A stretch of 64,000 nucleotides of DNA from Margaritifera margaritifera. Taxonomy: Eukaryota > Mollusca > Bivalvia > Unionida > Margaritiferidae. Shown here piece by piece: positions 23,584 through 34,677 of the stretch. Position 1 is the stretch's first letter. The number at the start of each line of letters is the position of its first letter. The notes beneath the pieces are model-generated. The model saw nothing but the letters and a program-made list of their open reading frames with translations, was not told where the DNA came from and made no database searches. Location of the stretch: contig JAQPZY010001423.1 of NCBI GenBank assembly GCA_029931535.1, positions 248,001-312,000 on the forward strand, in the 5' to 3' direction. The position numbers and the translations under genes were made by a program.

Positions 23584-25133
23584 CCCTTTTCACACTGAAG
23601 CCCATTCAGACAGGCAGTTGTATAGAACTGGAAATTTTTCAGTCAGTGGTTTATGCAGCATGAGAGAATGCAGTGACGTTGGTTAATCTGGCTTTACAGT
23701 ACAATTTTTTGAAATTATTTTTCAATGTTGTATACCATTTTAAAAAGCATAAAATTTTCCTTAAGGTCATATATTTCTTGATTGAAAATTTTCAGACGTA
23801 AAACTTCAGTTGAAAGTAAAGTTATGTAAGCAAAAATAAATGCTTTACATTTTTTTGTAATAACTTACTTTCAATGCAATTTTCCTATCTGCAATATTCA
23901 TTTTACCTCTTCTATGTAATTGTATGAAATGGGGGGAATTTTATACCATTTAAGAAGGTGACAAAATAGTAAAAATCCATCAAGAATATGTAAAGTTATT
24001 ACAATTTTATTAAATTTACTCGCATGAGAATTGGAGAACAAAAAACAGAATAATCCTTACTGGTAAGTCGACAAAGCTTTTCATTTTGGTTCAGTGTTTT
24101 TATTCCACAATAAATTTTAATGTAATAATATAAGAGTTATATTGGGTGTATTTTGGTCCATTTCCAGGGATGCAGGAAATTTTCATAATATTATGCACAC
24201 ACTCAACATCGGTATATGTGCGAACTTTATGAGAAGTGAAGTTCTCAAAATGTCCAGTTAGCTTGAAAAGCATCCACATCTTCATCATCGTCAATATCCG
24301 AGTCAAAAATACCAATTAACTATTTATCATCAGCTCAGTTCATTCGATGCAACCAAGATAACGATCCCCACTGCCTAAAATATAAATTTCCCCCACAAAA
24401 TTGTCTAAATTTTCATCAAAATCGGTATCAGCATCACGACCGCTTCAGTACTGTCCGCCATTTTGAATTACACACGTTAAAATTCAGTTTTGAAATCAAA
24501 TTTTCTACTAACCAGTTCTCATCATCTCCGTTCATTTCGTCGAAGTGAAGCTCACGATATGCACTGCTTAAAACATAAAGTTTCCCCACAAAATTGTCTA
24601 TATTTTCATCAAAATCGGCATCCACATCACTGCCGTAAATTGCTGTTTCAGCGCTGTCCGCCATGTTGATCTCCACACATTAAAAGTCGTGTTTGAAATC
24701 AAATTTTCAAATAACCAGTTATCATCAGTGCCGTTCATTTTGAAGAAGTAAAGATAGCGATCCCCACTGGCTAGAATGTCAATTTTCAACGTGAAATGGT
24801 CTTTATTTTCAACTAATTCAGCAAGCACATAACTCTCTTCAATTCCCTCTTCAGAATATCACCGCCATATTTTATCTCGGCACGTTAAAACTCGATTTTG
24901 AAATCAAATTTGTACCAGTTTTGGGGTCTTTTAAACACAATCATGCAACAAGATGTGTACCTTCTACCTTTATTTCCTTCTTTTCAAAAGAGTACACGTA
25001 AACTGATGACGTTTTATACAGTTAAACATGTGTCTGCAAATGTTGGTAAGGAAATTTAGTGAACATACGACCGGAGTCGTATCCCGCTGGCAAAGGTAAA
25101 GTACGACTGGAGTCGTATCCCGCTGTCAAAGGG
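23584..25133 (-). mobile_element. piggyBac-like element in TTAA, nested, copy 1
   Basis: TTAA at 23580-23583 is followed by CCCTTTTCACACTGAAG; the right end is CGCTGTCAAAGGG followed by TTAA at 25134-25137. CCC...GGG ends in duplicated TTAA are the hallmark of piggyBac insertions. The right subterminal holds a doubled block (acgaccggagtcgtatcccg / acgactggagtcgtatcccg). The middle (24340-24910) carries three units of about 203 bp on the minus strand, each encoding an acidic peptide (see the findings). No transposase core was recognised. The related copy at 46143-47694 is in the opposite orientation. Confidence 0.75.
24434..24828 (-). pseudogene. Acidic repeat-peptide frames inside piggyBac-like copy 1
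   Basis: Two overlapping minus-strand frames, one from 24828 and one from 24676, contain the parallel blocks VDADFDENIDNFVGKLYVL + FDEMNGDDENWLVENLIS and LVENKDHFTLKIDIL + FFKMNGTDDNWLFENLIS. The repeat unit (about 203 bp) is not a multiple of three, so copies fall in different frames. Copy 2 (46400-46960, plus strand) shows the same blocks. They may derive from an acidic N-terminal region of the transposase; function is unknown. Confidence 0.5.
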
Positions 25134-26194
25134 TTAAACAGGATACATTGGTCAAAATGTAACAAATTAGTAGCTAAAATGATCAACAATATTCGCTTGA
25201 CATTCGGTGACAGTTTGCAGTATTTATCATATGTGGATTGAAAGAATGTACTGTTCCAAATAATTTATATCTGCATTAACTCAAAATAATACATAGGAGT
25301 TTATCTCGTACCGAAAATATTTAAGTGATTACACTTTTTATCACTTTCACCCGTCCATTTGGTATTATTAAACTCGTCAGATGACCAAACCAGCAATCCT
25401 AAGTTATTTTTTAAAGCTGTTGGTCATAGAATGCAGCATCACGTGCTTCATAGAGTCTGAGTAAAAACTGTAGGTCTATGGTAAAAGTAAACACGTGTTT
25501 AGTTCCTGAGAAAATGTGTTGCATGGACATGTGTATTTGAGTCGCAAGTACTAAACAGGCTGGAATAGTAGAGGTTGTGGATTGGATAGCGCCGTGTATA
25601 TTTCATTGTGTGGGAACATGTTAAGCAAACAATTTAAAAGTGACTGGAGTAATAAAATAAAAATAATCACAGCATTTCTCGCATTCTTTTATTTTAATAA
25701 CGGAATGAAACCCGCTAATACATGTATTTACTTGTGATTTCTTTTACCTTTTGTTTGTTTAAAAACAGAATCCCCCCCCCCCCTTCATTAAAATTAAGAT
25801 AATTAAACTTTGTATAATTTGTGAAGCATCATTCATGACTCTTTGCTTGGCAATTTATCTTTCATCTCTTTCAATACACGTATGTGAATGCATTTTAGTG
25901 AGCGAGTCTTTGAATAATCAACGGCACTGCGTACAAATTAAAAAGAGCATTCTGCACTGTGTGCTGTAGCTGAGCCGATAGGTAAGTTCCACGCGTAGTA
26001 GTGTGCGTCCACTATTACATAATTATTTTGCTGCGACTTTCAAATGGGCAATAAAACTTAATCCGTCCACTACGAGCCACAACGTGGACAATCCACGATG
26101 ACCACTACATCCTGTCCGCGACGGACACAGGGTGAAAAGGATTAAGCTCCACTGTAGAGAAGTGTTTTTTCATAAAAACACAATGTGTGTACTG

Positions 26195-27302
26195 TAGGTA
26201 TCATAAGAAGTCTTTCAGTGAAAACCCTACGTCAATACATCCATCTGATCAGGAGGAGTATCAATAACAAGATATCCAAAGTAGCTTCCACAGTGGCCAC
26301 AATAAATGTCTATTGGGCACCATTTTCATTTAGGACAAACTAGACATCATATTAAGTCTTTGAGTGAAAACCCCATGCTGATACAATCATCCATTCAGGA
26401 GAAACAATAACAAGATTCTCAAGATGGCCACTGTGGTGGCCACATTCAATGTCAGATCGGTACCATTTTGATTCTGAACTAACAAGACATCATAAAAAGT
26501 CTTTTAGTAAAAAAAAATGTTGATATGACCATCTATTCGGAATGAGTAGTGATAACAAGATTTTCGTTACGGCCATCATGACCACAATACTGACTGTCCA
26601 AAGGCACCATTTTCATAAGGACCAACTACACATCACAAGAATTCTTTCTGTGAAAACCCTATATTGATACGACCATCAATTTACGAGATGCTGAGATAAC
26701 TCTCATGAATAGATGGTCATATCAACATGCTTTTCTAGATGGATGCCATGGTGGCTGTATTGGATGTCAGATCGACACTACTTTCATTTAGGACAAACTA
26801 GACATCATGAGAAGTATTTCAGTGAAAAACTCCTGAAGGAAGAGAAGTAACAATAACAAGATTTTCAAGCTGACAATCATGGTGGCCATACTGGATGTCT
26901 CAGGGGCAACATTTCAATTTAGAACCAACTAGACATCATAAATCTTTTAGTGTAAACCCCATATGAAGACAACCATCCATTCCAAAGTAGTAGCAATTAC
27001 AAGATTTTCAAAATGGCTACTGTGACAGCCATACTGAATGTCAGATTAGGACCAACTAGACATCATAAAAAGTCTTTAGTGAAAACCCCCATGTTTTTGA
27101 TTAGATTTTCAAGATAGCTGCTGTGGCAGTCATACTGGATGTTTAAGGGGCACTATTTTCATTTTGGACCAAATAGACCTTCGGATGACTGTGTTTGTAC
27201 AGCTTTGTGGGAATCCTTGCAGTAGTTTAGGAGTAGCTATGAACTTATGGATGCCAGATGCCACCTTGACATAAGCTCTCCTGATATGTGACTAGCAGAA
27301 CT
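26195..27302 (+). mobile_element. Family A array, copy 1b, right half
   Basis: Resumes with ggtatcataagaagtctttc and runs through about seven diverged units. It closes at 27273-27302 with a degenerate version of the terminal hairpin (agctctcctgatatgtgact + agcagaact). Together with 20873-21077 it is one copy of about 1.3 kb before interruption. Confidence 0.65.
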
Positions 27303-27385
27303 ACATGTAATAAATTGATCACGGAGATTAAAAGGGCTCAAATAATCATTGTTGTAGTGTCTTTGCAGTTTGAAATGAGATTTAC

Positions 27386-27461
27386 CTTGGACTCCTCCTT
27401 TGTCCAGAAAACTGCCCAAATTAAAGGAACAGTTATTAGATGCTAGGTATTGTGTGAATCT
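27386..27461 (-). CDS. PICALM: PICALM exon 3 (RFTQYLASSNCSFNLGSFLD...)
   Basis: The 76-bp exon starts on a complete Arg codon and encodes RFTQYLASSNCSFNLGSFLD KGGVQ plus one base of Gly. Vertebrate CALM: RFIQYLASRNTLFNLSNFLD then KSGLQG. Acceptor tttttttccag (AG = 27462-27463), donor gtaaat (27380-27385). An ATG-initiated open frame that runs across the donor into the intron is not the real product. Confidence 0.96.
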
Positions 27462-27644
27462 CTGGAAAAAAAGAACGGAAAATTATTAAAAAATTTAACT
27501 AATAATGCTTTCATTAAAAACAAATGCCTTCCTTTTCCACCCTGCCCCAGTTATGACATGAGGATCTGACCATGCTCTCATAAAATATTTAAAGTAAATA
27601 CACATAGCTCAATTATTTTTCACTCCGTTATTTGCAAAATGCAA

Positions 27645-27990
27645 TAGGAATGTTGTAATAATACATACATTGTTCATATTTAATCCTAGGTAATAATACA
27701 TACTTTGTTCATATTGTAACTGTAATAATACAGACATTGTTCATATTGTAATAATACATGCATTGTTCATATTGTAATAATACATTGTTTATATTGTAAT
27801 AATACATACACTGTTCATATTGTAATAATACATACATTGTTCATATTTAATCTTAGGTAACAACACATACATTGTTCATATTTAATCCAAGGTAATAATA
27901 CATACGTTGTTCATTTTTTAATAATACATAAATTGTTCATATTGTAATAATACCTACATTGTTCATATTTAATCCTAGAATTAAGAAACT
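27645..27990. repeat. Minisatellite, ~22-28-bp unit (taatacatacattgttcata)
   Basis: About 12 copies of taataatacatacattgttc + atatt. Some copies carry a tttaatcctagg insertion (about 27680, 27848, 27880 and 27967), which defines a second, longer unit type and makes a higher-order pattern. Confidence 0.85.
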
Positions 27991-28050
27991 ATAACTATCT
28001 GTCTCATTAAATTTTATGCAGGAGCAAAATTCTTAGTTCAGTATCATGTG

Positions 28051-28739
28051 CAGTGAAACCCCGCAATAACGCGATAATTGGGGTCCATAAAATTCGAGCG
28101 TGGAAAAAGCTGGGTCATGTTATTGCAGGATTTTACTGTATTTTACTTTATTCAGAGAACAACGTATACATGTCTAATGTATAGCATGAATAGGGTATCA
28201 ACACCGTTTACTATCTGATATCGAGCCGTCTTTGCCTTCCCACATGACAACCCTTTGATTGAGCTGCGAGTTTGATACTTGTTCAGTGCCAAGTAACAGA
28301 CAGTGGTTATTTGAACTCCCTGTGATCTTGCTGCACAATTGACATGTATTCAGTTGCATCCTTTAATAGATTTCACAGACTTAATGATCAAAGTGTTACT
28401 TACAGAGCCCAAGCTCAGTCTCTACATAAGCACCCACATATGACAATCTTTGATCAACCACAGCTTGGTTGTGTATGCAGTTAAAGAAGAAACATAAGTC
28501 GGCTATTGTTTGCACAATGATTGTATACAGGAACCACGCCACGAATGTATTATACTTGAATTCATGTGCGATCTCTTCCCCAAAATGATAATATACACAT
28601 TTTATACACTATTTCTCATACTTTGAAGAAAAAAAAATTTCATGAGCAAATGAATATAGGAAATTTTGGGAGCCACGCCACGATCACGTTATATCCGAAT
28701 TCGCGTTATCGCTGGGCACATTATTGCGGGGTTTCACTG
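28051..28739. mobile_element. pogo/Tigger-type MITE, 689 bp
   Basis: Perfect 19-bp inverted ends: CAGTGAAACCCCGCAATAA at the left and its complement at the right. The right flank is TA (28740-28741) and the left flank TG, probably a decayed TA. Internal text (ctttattcagagaac, catgtctaatgtatagcatg, gcgatctcttccccaaaatg, gttatatccgaattcg) is shared with the 1.63-kb element at 50380-52009, so this is an internally deleted relative. Frames at 28566-28963 lie in or next to it and are not genes. Confidence 0.85.
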
Positions 28740-29301
28740 TATTTTACTCAAATCGGTACATTTTATGCAAGTGGGACCAAGAATTATTCAATCTGTACAA
28801 CTTCAGTAAAAAGACTCAAGTTTGTCTTTTTTTTCAATTCTTTATTAATACTCTGATAAGGCAGAATTTTTCTAGCAACTTTTATTGTTATCATTTCTTC
28901 ATATCTGTACAAGAGATTTGTAACTTCTGTATTAAAATTAAAGTTCTGCAAAGGATATTCTGAAGGCTCGTTGCATGAAGCCATATTCTAAAAAATACAG
29001 TCTCTGACTGCTTTTAAAACATGCTTTCTCTTTTACAAGTCTGTCTTTTAAAATTAATACCCATACAATTTCAGTTAATTATTACATAAATAACTCTTAG
29101 GTTATTTCTAATCATGATCAACAAGAACAGGAAACAAAATTCAGCTTGAAAGAAGCAAAATAACAGAATTATTATGTTTTAAAGTGTTGATTTCAACCTC
29201 CTGGTTTTTAAAAATAAATTGTATCTCCTCTCATCAAGTGAATATAGTTTATTCTTAAATATATATTTTGTAAAAGGAAAAATTGTTTGCAGTGCTATCC
29301 A

Positions 29302-29304
<3 letters not shown>

Positions 29305-29332
<28 letters not shown>

Positions 29333-29333
29333 C
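29305..29333. repeat. (AT)n microsatellite
   Basis: About 14 AT dinucleotides in intron 2. It bounds the left side of a family G repeat, as the microsatellites at 19580-20212 bound family A. Confidence 0.95.
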
Positions 29334-29369
29334 ATGTGTGCATGCAAAATCTGTTTCAAGCAGAAACAT

Positions 29370-29715
29370 GTGTCCCTTGAAGGGACTGACACTCTGCTGG
29401 CTGAAAAAGAATTTCCATGAATCAAAGAGAAATCCGTATCTTCTGTCCTTTTATTATTTTAAATGTGGAGTATTAAAACCATCTCTGATACATGTATTCT
29501 TGAGCAACTCCAACATATCAAATTTGGTAAGAAATATATTTTCTAACAGGTCGGAGCTAACATTTTAACAAGGTATCTGTAAGTGCAATACAAACTTCTT
29601 GTCATGGCCTTTGTCTTGAACCTAGTATTATGGATAGAAAATCACTCAACTTGTCTCGGAAAATGTTAAAATATATCCGTATGCTAAGTTTGGTTATATC
29701 TGTAATTAATATCTT
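29370..29715 (+). repeat. Dispersed repeat, family G copy
   Basis: Aligns with 19010-19335: gggactgacactctgctggc, gaatttccatgaatc, gagtattaaaaccatctctg, caacatatcaaatttggtaa and cttgtcatggcctttgtctt are in the same order. It grades into family A-like sequence after 29860. Confidence 0.65.
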
Positions 29716-30049
29716 TCAAATTTTTTAAATATTTTATTTAAGTGGCATTATATACATGCAAGGTGTTCATCTGATATCCACAAACTGGGTTTGAAAATAT
29801 CCATTCACAATAGTTTGTGTTGTTATGCTCACAAGCCAGTACAGCTAATTTGCTGAATCAAGACCTTTGACCTTAAAACTAACCTCAGAGAAAATCAACT
29901 TGTTCATTGCAACACAACTAAATACAATGTCTGGTAAAATTCACTTGTATATGTACAAGTCACTGTTGTCACCTCAAAGAAGTACAAAAATGCCAATACT
30001 GACCATTGTCTTCAACCCAAGGTCAAATAGGTCTGGTTTTCAAAATTCC

Positions 30050-31263
30050 TTCACAAAAGTGCAAGTATATTGGTGGTCAGATCTGTACCATTTTCATTCA
30101 GAACAAATTAAATATTCCTATAAGTGTTTTTGTGAAAACTCGATGTCAATACCACCATTTATGCAAGAAGAGTTGTGACAAAAAGATTTTTAAGATGGCC
30201 ACTATGGAGCCGAGTTGGAGTTCAGATGAGCACATTTTCATTAAGTACCAGCTACATAATGCTATAATGGTGTTTTAGTGAAAACTCCATGTTGATAAGA
30301 CTTCAGGAGAAGTATCCATATAACGATTTTCAGGATGACCATCAAGGTGGCCACTTTGGAGGTTAAATCAACATCTTTTAATAGAAGAATAACAATGCCT
30401 TGCAAGGAAAATGTTTTTTTTTGGAGGCGGGAGGGGGGGGGGGGGGGTAAATGCTGGTATGGCCCAAGAAGTAGCTGTTATGAGATTTTCAAATTTTGAG
30501 GTCACATTAGCATCATTTTCATTAATAGGTATCATAAGAGATCTTTCTGTGAAAATCCCATGTCTAAAGAACCATCCATTAGTAGAACGAGCTATAACAA
30601 ACTTTTCAAGATGAAGTCTTTTAGTAAAAAAACTATTTTTATATAGGACCAACTAGGTATCATAAGAAATCTTTCTGTGAAAATCCCATGTCTATAGAAC
30701 CATCTGTAATAAGTAGCTATAACAAGATTTTCAAGATGAAGTCTTTTAGTAAAAAACCCATGTCAGTACAACAATCAATTCTAGAAAAGCAGCAAATAGC
30801 AAGAATTTAAAGATGGCCAGCATGACCATGAAATTGGTTTTGTTTTTGTTTTTGTTGGTTTTAAAGGCACTTTTAATACATTATTGGCTATATCATGCCA
30901 GGGAAATGGGAGCCAAGTGCGTTTCCAGATGGCATACCTGGGCAGCTGGATGTCTGATTAGCACTATTTTTTTTAGGACCAAACAGTCATTAGAAGAAGT
31001 CTTACTGAATGTCCAAAGGGCAACATTTTATTTTGGGACATGATCAGAAGTCTTAGTGAAAACTTCATGTTAATACAATCATTCATTCAGGAGGAGTAGA
31101 GTTAACAAGATTTTCAAGATAGCTGCCATGATTGCCATATTGGATTCAGATCGGCATCATTTTCCTTTAGATCCAGATAAACAAACTTGTGCTAACGGAT
31201 GTGCAGCAAATGGTGGACAAAAGGCTATTGCACAAGCTCTTCTGGTGTATGATCTGGAGAGCT
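30050..31263 (+). mobile_element. Helentron/HINE-like array, family A, copy 2
   Basis: Seven or eight units of about 130-160 bp (ttcaagatggccac..., ccattttcatt..., aggaccaactaggtatcata). The 3' hairpin at 31235-31263 (agctcttctggt + gtatgatctggagagct) is followed by gaaaaaa. The intact unit near 30649 supplies the pre-insertion sequence for the TA element at 21078. A poly(G) run interrupts at about 30429-30447. Confidence 0.65.
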
Positions 31264-31462
31264 GAAAAAATGTAAATGCAGGGTGTTTTCTAAATTATCT
31301 TACATAACTTTTATCCCAATTTAAGTAAATTTCTCTTTGATTTCGATCACATAGCACATATTTTATAAGTATAAAAGATAAAGGATATTTACTTCTTTTG
31401 TCTTTAGATTTAGGCTTCAGTTGCTTTATGTAACTGTTCCCAATAAGTGGTTAGCATCTAAT

Positions 31463-31649
31463 CAGGGTCTATTCTAGAACTGAAATTTTAGGGGGGAAAA
31501 TCCGACCCCACCCCCTTCATTTGGAGAAAAGAGGACAATTTTATAAATATAGGAGGGATTTAATGAAAAAAATATTTAGTTAATTTCTTGATACAATTTT
31601 TGAGAAACTAGCATGAATCCCGCAATCATGCATCCTAGAACAGATCCTA
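31463..31649. mobile_element. Short MITE with CAGGGTCTATTCTAGAA ends
   Basis: The left end CAGGGTCTATTCTAGAACTG is matched inversely at the right by catcctagaacagatcct, with a few mismatches. At about 187 bp with no coding capacity, it is a MITE-type element. The flanks show no convincing duplication, so the superfamily is open. Confidence 0.5.
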
Positions 31650-32727
31650 ATTCTCATGGTTCACCCTGAAAATAGGTAACTCAAAACAATTTTAATTTAA
31701 AATTCCTGTAATACATTTTTATTACTGATATATTTATGACAATACTGAACACAACTTGCCTTTTATCATTTCAAATGTAATTCTAAACATGTGGCATGTT
31801 TTTTCATTAGGAGGGGTGATGAGTAACACTATTCCTAGCAAAGGAAAATAGGAAAGGAGGAAAGAAAGGAGGAAACTGGTGGAGTTCTAAAGCCCCCTTA
31901 TCGACATCAAATGCTGAATGCTAACTTTTTCACCTATCAATTATCAGTTTTGTACATCACTATTGGAACAGTTATCATTTTAATTAGACTAACTGTATGC
32001 ATAACATCAAAGCCATTTCACAGCAAATTGTCAGGTAGCACTTCACTGGTGTTTGTGAACATTCATAAGAATGCTACTAAAAAAAAATAAAAGGATGCAA
32101 TGACTGTTGTTTATTGGGAGTAATTTTTTAAGTATGTTGGGTCTAATGTCCTGAAAAGGCCTAGGAAAACAATGAAAATGATTCCTTCATACAATAATAA
32201 CTGAAATTTAATGTAGGTATATTGCTGTGAATACCTCCCATGATTCTTGGGTGTGACGAAAAGAACTAATTTGTATTTTGCAAGATAATCATCTTCCAAT
32301 GAACAAAAACTGGAGAGAAAGCAGCAGCAGCATAATAAATTGTAATTCTTTTTCATTTAAATCTAAGACTGAAGTTAAGAAAGATTTACTTCAGTTTCAG
32401 ACCACCCCCAAACCATTCTTTCCAGCCTAAAAAAGCTTTGAATAATATTTTCCAATATAACTAAATTGAATGAGGAAACAATTGCAAGCAAACTGTACAA
32501 AAGCTTTTCTTAAATGAAATACTGACATGTAAACCCTAAGAATGAAGCAATTTTTATAGAATTTTAGGGTGGGACATTGATTCATTTAAATTTTCAGTCT
32601 CATTTCAGATTAGAATGAACACAAATATCCCATAAAACACTAGTGGAAATAGATTATTTTTGACTCTCTCATAGCTTCAGTGGTCCAAGATGACATCATG
32701 AATCAAGTATTATCTCTGTATTCTTTA

Positions 32728-32900
32728 AGGAACAGGATAGTTCAGTTGGTAGAGCATCCAACTCATTACTGGTGGGTCACAAGTTCGAACCTCATTGCCA
32801 ATGTGCTATTTTGAGTACCTTTGAGAGAGGTACTTTGCCCCTGCTCAGTTTGTCAGAACTGTTGTTCGTCGCAGAAATAGCTGATACCAAGTACCTTATA
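32728..32900 (+). mobile_element. tRNA-derived SINE, plus strand, second family
   Basis: The head ggaacaggatagttcagttg + gtagagcatcc is a box A-like D-arm, and tgggtcacaagttcgaacct is a box B-like T-arm, about 30 bp apart as in tRNA genes. The anticodon arm does not fold cleanly and an unrelated ~100-bp tail follows, so it is called a SINE and not a tRNA gene. Confidence 0.75.
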
Positions 32901-32934
32901 TATTTGCGTATAATCCGAAACCAACTGCAAACTG

Positions 32935-33066
32935 CATAGACCCAGATCTGCCATTGCATAATATGCCGGCAGATCTGGGTCTATGAAGTTTGTAAGGACT
33001 AATCAGTAGAACAAACATAGACCCTGATCTGCTGGCACATTATGCGACAGCAGATCAGATCTTATG
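32935..33066. repeat. Two consecutive near-perfect hairpins (CATAGACCCAGATCTGC)
   Basis: First hairpin: 18-bp perfect arms at 32935-32952 and 32968-32985 with a 15-bp loop. Second: catagaccctgatctgctg (33016-33034) against cagcagatcagatcttatg (33048-33066), imperfect. The same hairpin occurs at 57317-57369 and in half-form at 56618-56710. It is probably a very short foldback MITE. Confidence 0.85.
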
Positions 33067-33405
33067 TTGTTTGCATTTTGACCCGATTTATACACGAGTA
33101 TATACGGTAACAGTCTTGTTGAAAAAGAAACGCCACTTTAAAAAAGTTTTTTTTTTTTTTTTTACATATTAATATAATCTTTGGCAAATTTTCTGCAGGT
33201 TTAATTTTCGCAACCTGGTCACAAATTTTGAAAAGTTTCTTCTAACAAAGTGGAATAATACAATAGTAACAATGCAAACATGCTAAAATTAAACATGTAT
33301 ATTTATTATAATTTGAAATTTGTGAAGTTTAACTTTGGTAGAAATGTTCCCATGTATGATAATCCAAATATGACACAAGATGTAAACTCTGAAATTGATA
33401 CTAAC

Positions 33406-33548
33406 TTCATTTCCATAGTTCATGAGATTGTGAATTGTGATGAGGGATTTGAAGACCACCACCCAGTTGAGGTGCTGTGTCCTCTCTATCAACAGGTCAG
33501 CCATCTGTGGAATTGAAACATTTGGCTCATTTGTACACAGTATTAAAT
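33406..33548 (-). CDS. PICALM: PICALM exon 2 ([20 protein letters not shown]...)
   Basis: The 143-bp exon completes a split Tyr codon (T|AT) and reads [40 protein letters not shown] and LMNYGNE. Vertebrate [51 protein letters not shown]. The acceptor is atttcag (AG = 33549-33550) and the donor gttagt is GT with a weaker consensus. The [10 protein letters not shown] segment is an ANTH signature. Confidence 0.97.
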
Positions 33549-33837
33549 CTGAAATGGAGAATACAAATGTCTTTAAATTAAGTTCCAAATATCCTTGTAC
33601 TTATTACAGAAGACAGTGCTAATCAAATACTGTACATGTAACATGTTTTACTGATTTCCTATCATTTGGGTAAATCAGCACTTTCATTAACTGGATACAG
33701 GATTCCAGGTTCTACATAAAGTCATGTGACTGGTTTACTTCTTGTAACAACTATATATCAAATGCATGCTCAAATACAGCCAACCCACATGCATCCCATA
33801 ATTATAGTGTTGTTTTCCATTGTTTTTTTTTAAAGAG

Positions 33838-34012
33838 CAATGGTGCTGCAGAGTTTAGTGTGCTGGACTAGCAACCAGAAGGATGAAGGTTTCAATCCTA
33901 CCATAAGATAAGCACGGGTTGGCTACTGTTGTGTGTCCCTGGGTAAGTCACTTTATTCCATTTACCTCGGAACTAAATAATCTTTATGTGTTGCTGTGCT
34001 GTAAAACATCAA
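33838..34012 (+). mobile_element. tRNA-derived SINE, plus strand, first family
   Basis: The body ggttggctactgttgtgtgt + ccctgggtaagtcactttat and the tail tgtgttgctgtgctgtaaaa match the inverted copy at 965-1213. The box B-like stretch is aaggtttcaatcctacc; box A is decayed. Confidence 0.65.
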
Positions 34013-34677
34013 ACAAAACCTTTGATTTACACTAAGGAAAAGATCCATGTTTAAGAGATCAATTATGGGTTTTGTGAAACATAGTTTCTTGCCAGAGAAC
34101 AGCATAATGATGACAAAACTTTCTCTCATTGCAATTTAGACATACAACTTTAGGATATCAGGGTGCAAATTTATGTTTACCAGGGTTATGACCGTCCTGA
34201 ACTCCATACACGCAAGTCAAAGGCCAAGCGTGTATTGGGTTCAAGATGGTCATTATTCATGACATTCTGTACACTCCTGTAAACTAACATGTGATGAATT
34301 TATTACTGCATAAACCTCACATAAATGTATTTGCTTAACATAAGAATCTCTTAGCTGACATTGTTGACTATACAGATGAGTGTTTACAAATAGCGCACTG
34401 GTTGCAGCAGTTACCTCCATTGGGCCCAAATAAATTCTGGTCAAATGATTGAAAAAATTAGTTTTGTTTAATTAAAGCCAAGACATCTTTTAGGGGATGA
34501 TTTCCATTGATAAATAAACCACAAAGTAACTTATTTCTATATATAATAAAATAATTTCATACATTAGATATTTGCATTTTAACATCTGAAGCAGAGGTTG
34601 TCCAGCATTTATTTTTACCCAGTTGTGTATTGCCAGTAATCATGTGACTCACAGCCAGCAAGTCACATGATCTAGTC

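Larger units (their letters stand above)
21078..26194. mobile_element. 5.1-kb TIR element (CAGTACAC ends, TA target site)
   Basis: The left end is CAGTACACGCATCGTGTTTT + tatga; the right end is the inverse, tcataaaaacac + aatgtgtgtactg. That makes about 25-bp terminal inverted repeats with three mismatches, flanked by TA (21076-21077 and 26195-26196). Joining the flanks restores the family A phrase accaactaggtatcataaga, which occurs uninterrupted at 30649. The ends are rich in tccact/agtgga motifs (21165-21260 and 26000-26130). Without the nested insertion at 23584-25133 it is about 3.57 kb. No transposase was recognised. TA sites fit Tc1/mariner-like elements but are not decisive. Confidence 0.75.
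27462..33405 (-). other. PICALM: PICALM intron 2
   Basis: A 5.9-kb intron with a 25-bp minisatellite (27645-27990), a pogo-type MITE (28051-28739), a family G repeat (29370-29715), a family A array (30050-31263), a MITE (31463-31649), a SINE (32728-32900) and paired hairpins (32935-33066). Stretches 28740-29280 and 31650-32727 show nothing recognised. Confidence 0.85.

Noticed and set aside
32728..32800. A functional tRNA gene
   Set aside because: Box A and box B are good, but the anticodon arm does not pair well and a SINE-type tail follows.
33280..33622. Plus-strand frames over 33280-33622
   Set aside because: Shadows of PICALM exon 2 on the opposite strand.
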